A stretch of 12,113 nucleotides of DNA from an uncultured Oscillospiraceae bacterium. GTDB lineage: Bacteria > Bacillota > Clostridia > Oscillospirales > Oscillospiraceae. The translations under genes and the position numbers were made by a program. The notes beneath the pieces were generated by a model that ran no database searches, had not been told where the DNA came from, and saw only the letters and a list, made by a program, of their open reading frames with translations. The stretch's first letter is position 1. Each line of letters opens with the position of its first letter. The stretch spans positions 1 to 12,113 of the forward strand of contig CAJUFJ010000071.1 in assembly GCA_910585815.1 (NCBI GenBank), read 5' to 3'. This document shows positions 6,577 to 12,113 of the stretch, in pieces.

Positions 6577-7848
6577 ATGAACTATAGCAAGAAGACAGTC
6601 AAGGATGTGGACGTCAAGGGCAAGAAGGTCCTGCTGCGCTGCGACTTTAACGTGCCCATGGCCAAGGACGGCAGCGGCGTTATCACCGACGACAAGCGCA
6701 TCCGGGCCGCTCTGCCCACCATCCAGTACCTGCTGGACCAGGGCGCGGCGGTGATCGCCTGCTCCCACATGGGCAAGCCGGTGGCCACCTTCGAGTCCTA
6801 CAAGAAGAAGCAGCTGGAGAAGGGCAAGGATGAGACCTCCATCACCGAGGAGAAGTGGAAGAAGTCTCTGGCCGAGCTGCGCATGGAGCCGGTGGCCGCC
6901 CGTCTCAGCGAGCTGCTGGGCAAGCCGGTAATCCTGGCCGACGACGTGGTGGGCCCCGACGCCCAGGCCAAGGCCGCCGCCCTGAAGCCCGGTGAGATTC
7001 TCCTGCTCCAGAATACCCGTTTTGAGAAGGGCGAGACCAAGAACGACCCCGCCCTGGCCAAGGCCATGGCCGGCATGGCTGAGGTATATGTATCCGACGC
7101 CTTCGGCGCGGTCCACCGCGCCCACGCCTCCACCGCCGGCGTGGCGGCTCACCTGCCCGCCGTGTCCGGCTTCCTGATTCAGAAGGAGCTGGACTTCATC
7201 GGCGGTGCCCTGGCCAACCCCAAGCGGCCCCTGGTGGCCATCCTGGGCGGATCCAAGGTCAGCTCCAAGATCGGCGTCATCAATAACCTGCTGGAAATTG
7301 CCGACACCATCATCATCGGCGGCGGCATGGCCTACACCTTCTCCGCCGCCCAGGGCGGCAAGGTGGGCAACTCCCTGCTGGAGGAGGACTGGAAGGATTA
7401 CTCCCTGGAGATGATTCAGAAGGCCAAGGACAAGGGCGTGAAGCTGCTCCTGCCGGTGGACACCGTCATTGCCGACGCCTTCGCCCCCGACGCCAACAGC
7501 CAGGTGGTCAAGGCCGGCGAGATTCCCGACGGCTGGGAGGGCCTGGACATCGGTCCCGAGACCGTCAAGCTGTACTGTGACGCTGTGGCCGACGCGGGCA
7601 CTGTCATCTGGAACGGCCCCATGGGCGTGTTTGAGTTTGAGAAGTTCGCCGCCGGCACCAAGGCGGTGGCCGAGGCCCTCAGCAAAACCAGCGCCATCAC
7701 CATCATCGGCGGCGGCGACTCCGCGGCCGCGGTGCAGCAGCTGGGCTACGCCGATAAGATGACCCATATCTCCACCGGCGGCGGCGCCTCCCTGGAGTTT
7801 ATGGAAGGGAAAGAATTACCGGGCGTTGCCTGTCTCTTGGACAAATAA
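6577..7848 (+). CDS. pgk: Phosphoglycerate kinase
   Basis: The enzyme transfers phosphate from 1,3-bisphosphoglycerate to ADP, an ATP-yielding step of glycolysis, in the cytosol. The N-terminal substrate domain has VLLRCDFNVPM (residues 18-28), the SHMG site at 63-66 and LLQNTRFEKGETKNDP (143-158). DAFGAVHRAHAST (174-186) is the family signature. The C-terminal nucleotide domain has LGGSKVSSKIGVI (223-235), WNGPMGVFE (345-353) and IIGGGDSAAAV (376-386). At 423 residues it is about 25 longer than most bacterial enzymes (390-400). The excess is a lysine- and glutamate-rich insert at roughly residues 70-103, between the SHMG site and PVAARLSELLGKPV. ATG 6577 follows an AAAGGAG at a 9-base spacing. 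Confidence 0.97.
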   Translation: MNYSKKTVKDVDVKGKKVLLRCDFNVPMAKDGSGVITDDKRIRAALPTIQYLLDQGAAVIACSHMGKPVATFESYKKKQLEKGKDETSITEEKWKKSLAELRMEPVAARLSELLGKPVILADDVVGPDAQAKAAALKPGEILLLQNTRFEKGETKNDPALAKAMAGMAEVYVSDAFGAVHRAHASTAGVAAHLPAVSGFLIQKELDFIGGALANPKRPLVAILGGSKVSSKIGVINNLLEIADTIIIGGGMAYTFSAAQGGKVGNSLLEEDWKDYSLEMIQKAKDKGVKLLLPVDTVIADAFAPDANSQVVKAGEIPDGWEGLDIGPETVKLYCDAVADAGTVIWNGPMGVFEFEKFAAGTKAVAEALSKTSAITIIGGGDSAAAVQQLGYADKMTHISTGGGASLEFMEGKELPGVACLLDK

Positions 7849-7880
7849 AAAATCAAAATATACGATAGGAGAGATTTATT

Positions 7881-8654
7881 ATGAATCGCCGCTACCGCAA
7901 GACCATCATCGCCGGCAACTGGAAGATGAACAACACCCTGTCCCAGACCAAGGCCTTCGCCGAGGAGATCAAGCCCATCATGCCCAAGGGCAAGTGGTGC
8001 AACGTGGTGCTGTGTGTCCCCGCCACCAACATCCAGGCCGCCGTCCGTCTGTTCAAGGACTGCCACATCGCCATCGGCGCTGAGACCTGCCACGAGCTGG
8101 ACCACGGCGCCTACACCGGCGAGATCACCGCCGCCATGATTAAGGAGGCGGGGGCCAAATACGTCATCATCGGCCACTCCGAGCGCCGCCAGTACTACAA
8201 CGAGACCGACTTCACCGTGAACAAGAAGGTCCACGCCGCCATCGAAGCCGGCCTGATTCCCATCATCTGCGTGGGCGAGAGCCTGGAGCAGCGGGAGCTG
8301 GGCGTGACCATGGAGCTCATCGCCTATCAGGTGAAGTGCGCCCTGGCCAACGTGGCCCCCGAGAAGGTGCGCCATGTTGTCATCGCCTATGAGCCCCTGT
8401 GGGCCATCGGCACCGGCAAGACCGCCACTGCCGAGCAGGCCGGCGAGGTCTGCCAGGCTATCCGCACCGTGATCCGCAAGCAGTACGGCGCCCACGTGGC
8501 CCGGTCCGTCACCATCCAGTACGGCGGCTCCATGAACGCCAAGAACGCCGAGGAGTTGCTGGCCCAGCCCGATGTGGACGGCGGCCTGATCGGCGGCGCC
8601 GCCCTGAAGCCCGCCGACTTTGTGAAGATTATCGAGGCTGCCAATCAGGAGTAA
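7881..8654 (+). CDS. tpiA: Triose-phosphate isomerase
   Basis: Interconverts dihydroxyacetone phosphate and glyceraldehyde 3-phosphate. Substrate residues Asn13 and Lys15 lie in AGNWKMN, the electrophile His99 in IIGHSERR, and the catalytic base Glu171 in AYEPLWAIGTGKTAT, which also supplies flexible loop 6. The phosphate-binding YGGS is at 214-217 and GLIGGAAL follows near 235-242. All essential positions are present and the 257-residue length is slightly above the typical 250. Start ATG 7881 has AGGAG (7867-7871) 9 bases upstream. It is the third gene of the unit, 32 bases after pgk. Confidence 0.97.
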   Translation: MNRRYRKTIIAGNWKMNNTLSQTKAFAEEIKPIMPKGKWCNVVLCVPATNIQAAVRLFKDCHIAIGAETCHELDHGAYTGEITAAMIKEAGAKYVIIGHSERRQYYNETDFTVNKKVHAAIEAGLIPIICVGESLEQRELGVTMELIAYQVKCALANVAPEKVRHVVIAYEPLWAIGTGKTATAEQAGEVCQAIRTVIRKQYGAHVARSVTIQYGGSMNAKNAEELLAQPDVDGGLIGGAALKPADFVKIIEAANQE

Positions 8655-8660
8655 TTTTGT

Positions 8661-8678
8661 GTAGGGGGCGGTCCCTAC
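8661..8678 (+). repeat. Small inverted repeat between tpiA and gpmI
   Basis: GTAGGG (8661-8666) pairs with CCCTAC (8673-8678) around a 6-base loop. It sits in the 43-base gap, just upstream of the AAAGGAAAGG ribosome binding site of gpmI. From memory, GTAGGGGC-type palindromes are scattered in Oscillospiraceae genomes, but I could not check this. No T tract, so not a terminator. Confidence 0.4.
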
Positions 8679-8697
8679 AATAAAGGAAAGGTTTTTT

Positions 8698-10212
8698 ATG
8701 AAAACACCTACTACTTTGATTATTATGGACGGTTTTGGCGTGGAGGGCCCCTCTGCGGGCAACGCAGTGGTCAACGCCTCCACCCCCAATCTGGACAAAT
8801 TCTTTTCCCAGTGCCCCCACAGCAGGCTGTCCGCCTCCGGGCTGGACGTGGGCCTGCCCGAGGGCCAGATGGGCAACAGCGAGGTGGGCCACACCAACAT
8901 CGGCGCGGGCCGGGTGGTCTTCCAGGACCTGCCCCACATCAGCCGGGACATCGAGACCGGGGCCTTCTTCGAGAACCCCGCCTATCTGGAGGCCATGGAG
9001 AACTGCCGGGAGTGGGGCTCCGCCCTCCACCTGATGGGACTGCTCTCCGACGGCGGCGTCCACAGCCACATCACCCACCTGTACGCCCTTCTGAAGATGG
9101 CCCAGGACCAGGGGCTGAAAAAGGTCTACGTCCACTGCTTCCTGGACGGCCGGGACGTGCCCCCCTCCTCGGGCAAGGGTTTTGTGGAGAAGCTCCAGGC
9201 CAAGATGCAGCAGCTGGGCATCGGTCAGATTGCCACCGTCATGGGCCGGTACTACGCCATGGACCGGGACAAACGGTGGGACCGGCTGCAAAAGGCCTAC
9301 GACGCTATGGTCTGCGGCCAGGCCCCCTTTATGGCTGATGCCGCCGATGCCGTCCAAGCCTCCTACGACGCGGGGGTCACTGACGAGTTTATGGTCCCCG
9401 TGGTGTGCGCCAAGGACGCCCGGTTCCGGGACAACGACTCGGTGATTTTCTTCAACTTCCGCCCCGACCGGGCTCGGGAGATCACCCGCACCCTGGTGGA
9501 CGAGGACTTTACCGACATCGACCGCAAGACCGGCTTCATCCCCGTGGACTTTATCTGCACCACCGAGTACGACGCCACCATGCCCAACGTGACGGTGGCC
9601 TACCCCCGGCAGAAGCTGACCAACATCTTTGGGGAGTACATCTCCAACCTGGGGCTCACCCAGCTGCGCATTGCCGAGACCGAGAAGTACGCCCATGTGA
9701 CCTTCTTCTTCAACGGCGGCGTGGAGCAGGTGTTCCCCGGGGAGGACCGGTGTCTTATCAACTCCCCCAAGGTGGCCACCTACGACCTCCAGCCCGAGAT
9801 GTCGGCCTATGAGGTCACCGAGGAGGCGGTCAACCGCATCCTCAGCGGTAATTACGACGTGATCATCCTCAACTTTGCCAACTGCGACATGGTGGGCCAC
9901 ACCGGCGTGTACGAGGCTGCCTGCAAGGCGGTGTCCACCGTGGACGAGTGCGTGGGCAAGGTGGTGGAGGCCACCTCCAAGATGGGTGGCGTATCCCTCA
10001 TCACCGCCGACCACGGCAACGCCGAGCGGATGGTGGACACCGACGGCTCTCCCTTTACCGCCCACACCACCAACCTGGTGCCCTTCTGCATCGTGGGGGC
10101 CAACGTCACCCTGCGGGACGGCCGCCTGTGCGACATCGCCCCCACCATGCTGGACCTGATGGGCCTGGAAAAGCCCGCCGAGATGGACGGCCAGACCCTG
10201 ATTGCCCAATAA
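8698..10212 (+). CDS. gpmI: 2,3-bisphosphoglycerate-independent phosphoglycerate mutase
   Basis: Converts 3-phosphoglycerate to 2-phosphoglycerate through a phosphoserine intermediate, with two Mn ions. It is an alkaline-phosphatase-superfamily enzyme unrelated to the cofactor-dependent GpmA. Metal and catalytic residues are all readable: Asp11 in IIMDGFG, nucleophile Ser61 in GQMGNSEVGHTNIGAGR, His122 in DGGVHSH, DGRD at 150-153, arginines in FNFRPDR (251-258), Asp397 and His401 in NCDMVGHTG, Asp438 and His439 in ITADHGNAE, and His456 in TAHTTNLVPF. Length 504 is typical (about 510). Start ATG 8698 follows AAAGGAAAGG. It lies between tpiA (43 bases) and eno (73 bases to the eno ATG). The manganese-dependent, acid-sensitive form is usual in Firmicutes. 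Confidence 0.97.
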   Translation: MKTPTTLIIMDGFGVEGPSAGNAVVNASTPNLDKFFSQCPHSRLSASGLDVGLPEGQMGNSEVGHTNIGAGRVVFQDLPHISRDIETGAFFENPAYLEAMENCREWGSALHLMGLLSDGGVHSHITHLYALLKMAQDQGLKKVYVHCFLDGRDVPPSSGKGFVEKLQAKMQQLGIGQIATVMGRYYAMDRDKRWDRLQKAYDAMVCGQAPFMADAADAVQASYDAGVTDEFMVPVVCAKDARFRDNDSVIFFNFRPDRAREITRTLVDEDFTDIDRKTGFIPVDFICTTEYDATMPNVTVAYPRQKLTNIFGEYISNLGLTQLRIAETEKYAHVTFFFNGGVEQVFPGEDRCLINSPKVATYDLQPEMSAYEVTEEAVNRILSGNYDVIILNFANCDMVGHTGVYEAACKAVSTVDECVGKVVEATSKMGGVSLITADHGNAERMVDTDGSPFTAHTTNLVPFCIVGANVTLRDGRLCDIAPTMLDLMGLEKPAEMDGQTLIAQ

Positions 10213-10224
10213 TTATGTGTTCCC

Positions 10225-10240
10225 GGCGGGGGACCCCGCC
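10225..10240 (+). repeat. GC-rich hairpin between gpmI and eno
   Basis: GGCGGG (10225-10230) pairs with CCCGCC (10235-10240) around a tight 4-base loop, 13 bases after the gpmI stop and about 30 bases before the eno ribosome binding site. No T tract follows. It may protect the upstream mRNA end or mark an RNA-processing site, allowing eno to be expressed differently. Confidence 0.4.
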
Positions 10241-10285
10241 TTCCGAATGATAATCCTGCAACAATTTGAAAGGAGATCAAACACT

Positions 10286-11587
10286 ATGAAGCAGATGATC
10301 GAAATTGTAGACGTAATTGGCCGCGAGATTCTGGACAGCCGCGGCAATCCTACCGTCGAGGTAGAGGTTTACCTGGAGGACGGCACCATGGGCCGTGCCG
10401 CCGTTCCCTCCGGCGCTTCCACCGGTATCTACGAGGCCTGCGAGCTCCGGGACGGCGACAAGAGCCGTTACCTGGGCAAGGGCGTGCTGAAGGCCGTGGA
10501 GAGCGTGAACACTGAGATTGCCGAGGCCCTCATCGGCACCAACGTGCTGGACCAGACCGCCATCGACAAGATGCTCATCGAGCTGGACGGCACCGCCAAC
10601 AAGGACCGCCTGGGCGCCAACGCTATCCTTGGCGCCTCCCTGGCCTGTGCCAAGGCCGCCGCCAACGCCCTGGGCACCAGCCTGTACAACTATATCGGCG
10701 GCGTCAACGCCAAGCAGCTGCCTGTTCCCATGATGAACATCCTCAACGGCGGCGCTCACGCCACCAACAACGTGGAGATCCAGGAGTTCATGATCATGCC
10801 TGTCTCCGCCCCCTCCTTCCGCGAGGCTCTGCGCCGCTGCGCCGAGGTCTTCCACACCCTGAAGACCGTCCTCAAGGAGAACGGCACCCCCGCCGCCGGC
10901 GTGGGCGACGAGGGTGGCTACGCCCCCAACCTGAAGAAGGACGAGGACGCCCTGAAGGTGATTGTAGCCGCCATTGAGAAGGCCGGCTACAAGCCCGGCG
11001 AGGACTTCAAGATCGCCATCGACGCCGCCTCCTCCGAGTGGTGGAACGAGGACGAGAAGTGCTATATCCAGCCCAAGAGCAACAAGAAGCTGACCCAGCA
11101 GCAGCTGGTGAACATGTGGAAGAAGTTCGCTGACACCTACCCCATCATCTCCCTGGAGGACGGCATGGCCGAGACCGACTGGGAGGGCTGGGCTATGCTG
11201 ACCAAGGCCATCGGCGACAAGGTCCAGCTGGTGGGCGACGACCTGTTCGTCACCAACGTGTCCCGTCTGGCCACCGGCATTGAGAAGAAGGTGGGCAACG
11301 CCATCCTCATCAAGGTCAACCAGATCGGCACCCTCACCGAGACCCTGGACGCCATCCAGATGGCCAACCGGGCCGGCTACACCGCCATCGTGTCCCACCG
11401 CTCCGGCGAGACCGAGGACGCCACCATTGCTGACATCGCCGTGGCCCTCAACGCCGGCCAGATCAAGACCGGCGCCCCCAGCCGCACCGACCGCGTGGCC
11501 AAGTACAACCAGTTGCTGCGCATCGAGGAGGAGCTGGGCGACATCGCCGAGTACCCCGGCATGAAGGCCTTCTTCAACCTGCGCTAA
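10286..11587 (+). CDS. eno: Enolase
   Basis: Dehydrates 2-phosphoglycerate to phosphoenolpyruvate and is the last step of the cluster. From ATG 10286 the protein has 433 residues, the usual length. An upstream extension to 10202 is rejected because it overlaps gpmI and lacks a ribosome binding site, whereas 10286 has AGGAG (10271-10275) 10 bases before it. Visible active-site elements are AVPSGASTG (39-47), NGGAHATNN (154-162), Glu209 in GVGDEGGYAP, metal ligands Asp246, Glu291 (LEDGMAE) and Asp318 (VGDDLF), base Lys343 in the signature ILIKVNQIGTLTET, and His371-Arg372 in VSHRSGETED. Codons are strongly biased to C/G in the third position, as expected for a highly expressed gene in this genome. 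Confidence 0.98.
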   Translation: MKQMIEIVDVIGREILDSRGNPTVEVEVYLEDGTMGRAAVPSGASTGIYEACELRDGDKSRYLGKGVLKAVESVNTEIAEALIGTNVLDQTAIDKMLIELDGTANKDRLGANAILGASLACAKAAANALGTSLYNYIGGVNAKQLPVPMMNILNGGAHATNNVEIQEFMIMPVSAPSFREALRRCAEVFHTLKTVLKENGTPAAGVGDEGGYAPNLKKDEDALKVIVAAIEKAGYKPGEDFKIAIDAASSEWWNEDEKCYIQPKSNKKLTQQQLVNMWKKFADTYPIISLEDGMAETDWEGWAMLTKAIGDKVQLVGDDLFVTNVSRLATGIEKKVGNAILIKVNQIGTLTETLDAIQMANRAGYTAIVSHRSGETEDATIADIAVALNAGQIKTGAPSRTDRVAKYNQLLRIEEELGDIAEYPGMKAFFNLR

Positions 11588-11614
11588 GTTTCGATAGAAC
11601 ACTATAGTCCGTTC

Positions 11615-11647
11615 TTGGGAGGAACTTCGTAAAGAGGTTCCTCCCAA
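11615..11647. repeat. Hairpin repeat, right copy (probable terminator of eno)
   Basis: TTGGGAGGAACTTC (11615-11628) pairs with GAGGTTCCTCCCAA (11634-11647) with one G-T pair and a 5-base loop. It lies 27 bases past the eno stop. It is the inverted near-copy of 2926-2958, differing at two of 33 positions. No T tract follows on the plus strand. Confidence 0.75.
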
Positions 11648-11900
11648 GGCTTGTGTAAAGTTGGCATTGATAGCACTTGCGAAATCCCTACAACCCAGGC
11701 GCTTCCGCATACAAGCGGTCGATTGTCGTTTTCAACGGTGTCTTTCCATCAGGTATACCAGTGTTTTTATTTATGTGGTAGTCTCCTGAACTTGGAAGCG
11801 AAGCACTAGATTTTCAGAGTTTCCGGATCGACGATACAAAGGACAACAGAAAAAACTTCCTATGCAAGCAAATGAACTGCCCCAGTAAAACCGTACAATA
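11648..11900. other. AT-richer spacer without a recognisable gene
   Basis: Only short frames are present. The longest protein-like one is on the minus strand (11688-11813, about 41 residues, ending DGKTPLKTTIDRLYAEAPGL). It has no start codon with a ribosome binding site and I do not recognise it; it could be the tail of a decayed gene. Codon composition is unlike the eno operon to its left. Confidence 0.4.
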
Positions 11901-11948
11901 GACAAAAGCCTCCCTGTGTAGGATAATACCTACATAGGGGGATTTGTC
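11901..11948 (+). promoter_or_regulatory. Long stem-loop at the head of a possible leader
   Basis: Outer arms GACAAA (11901-11906) and TTTGTC (11943-11948) bracket a strong inner stem, CCCTGTGTAGG (11912-11922) with CCTACATAGGG (11929-11939), around a 6-base AT loop. Inside the right arm is an AGGGGGA that could be the ribosome binding site of the tiny ORF at 11949. It could be a terminator, an attenuator or the terminal hairpin of a small mobile element. Confidence 0.55.
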
Positions 11949-11996
11949 ATGAGGAAAAAACTACACGCATGTGTCAGCGCTAGTGCTAAAATGTAA
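11949..11996 (+). CDS. Possible leader peptide MRKKLHACVSASAKM
   Basis: The 15-codon ORF starts immediately after the stem-loop. AGGGGG (11936-11941) lies 7 bases before the ATG, inside the hairpin. A second basic mini-ORF of 16 codons (12001-12051, MPRKKCNFVAERRKRR) starts 5 bases after its stop. The arrangement recalls leader peptides of regulated genes, but both could be chance. Confidence 0.2.
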   Translation: MRKKLHACVSASAKM

Positions 11997-12050
11997 GAAA
12001 ATGCCGAGGAAAAAATGTAATTTTGTGGCGGAGAGGAGGAAAAGAAGATA

Positions 12051-12089
12051 GACTCCCAACAGGGCGAAAAAGAGCCCGGAAAGGGAGTC
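12051..12089 (+). promoter_or_regulatory. Nested hairpin covering a ribosome binding site
   Basis: GACTCCC (12051-12057) pairs with GGGAGTC (12083-12089), and GGGC (12062-12065) with GCCC (12074-12077) inside it. The right arm contains most of the AGGGAG that precedes ATG 12095 by 7 bases, so folding would hide it. Confidence 0.45.
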
Positions 12090-12094
12090 AGGAA

Positions 12095-12113
12095 ATGAAA
12101 GGAGCACAGTGGA
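12095..12113 (+). CDS. Possible gene start running off the window
   Basis: ATG 12095 has AGGGAG (12082-12087) 7 bases upstream and reads MKGAQW to the end. Alternatively, the AAAGGAG at 12098-12104 serves a start just past the window (the last bases GGA could begin an ATG). Too little is present to name a product. Confidence 0.25.

Noticed and set aside
6538..7767. 409-codon minus-strand frame opposite pgk
   Set aside because: Same shadow effect; composition is not protein-like and pgk is certain.
8629..10209. 526-codon minus-strand frame opposite gpmI
   Set aside because: Shadow of a GC-rich gene; repetitive Gly/His/Val composition, no family motif, while gpmI has all catalytic residues.
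2926..11647. The two hairpins as terminal inverted repeats of one 8.7-kb composite transposon
   Set aside because: The interior is housekeeping (glycolysis, cinA, trmL) with no transposase, and no target-site duplication is visible outside the two copies. Terminator-type repeats explain the placement better.
10277..11710. 477-codon minus-strand frame opposite eno
   Set aside because: Shadow of eno; Gly/Val/Leu/His-rich without motifs.
11688..11813. Minus-strand frame of about 41 residues in the right spacer
   Set aside because: No start codon with a ribosome binding site and no recognised homology; left as part of the spacer description.
1..12113. CRISPR array, rRNA or tRNA genes
   Set aside because: No regularly spaced repeats and no tRNA cloverleaf or rRNA sequence was seen on either strand.

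Overview
The window looks like chromosomal DNA of a GC-rich gut Clostridia, most like the Oscillospiraceae (Flavonifractor/Oscillibacter type). This is inferred from codon use, strong AGGAGG ribosome binding sites, the protein sequences and the kinds of mobile-element debris. A block of high-GC housekeeping genes (about 2960-11590) lies between two visibly more AT-rich flanks of accessory DNA.

Left flank (1-2960): the end of a small cysteine-rich KTR protein and its terminator; a decayed C-terminal stump of a large serine recombinase fused directly to that terminator; an unrecognised 56-codon ORF; a lipoprotein resembling the N-terminal part of clostridial polymorphic toxins, broken at a run of seven G and again about 350 bases later; a C-terminal domain of another uncharacterised secreted protein; a strong hairpin terminator; and a lone tnpV on the minus strand. 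This reads as a scrapyard of Tn4451/Tn916-like elements and toxin cassettes.

Core (2960-11590): two divergent transcription units leave a 367-base intergenic region (5678-6044). Leftward run cinA (NMN deamidase/competence-damage protein) and a MATE-family efflux transporter, with a hairpin between them. Rightward run trmL (tRNA Cm34/Um34 methyltransferase), pgk, tpiA, gpmI and eno. The last four are consecutive enzymes of lower glycolysis: triose phosphate interconversion, then 1,3-bisphosphoglycerate to phosphoenolpyruvate. They form a compact operon without gapA or the cggR regulator common in other Firmicutes. Sigma-A-like promoter elements are readable for both directions.

Right flank (11588-12113): no recognisable gene. 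It holds a hairpin that is a near-identical inverted copy of the one beyond the MATE gene, then a long stem-loop, two tiny ORFs, another nested hairpin covering a ribosome binding site, and probably the start of a gene that leaves the window.

Most notable are (1) the pair of near-identical hairpins placed exactly where the housekeeping block meets foreign DNA on both sides; (2) the frameshifted, apparently chimeric toxin-like lipoprotein; and (3) the layered hairpin/mini-ORF leader at the right edge. No clearly new multi-gene system can be demonstrated from the sequence alone.
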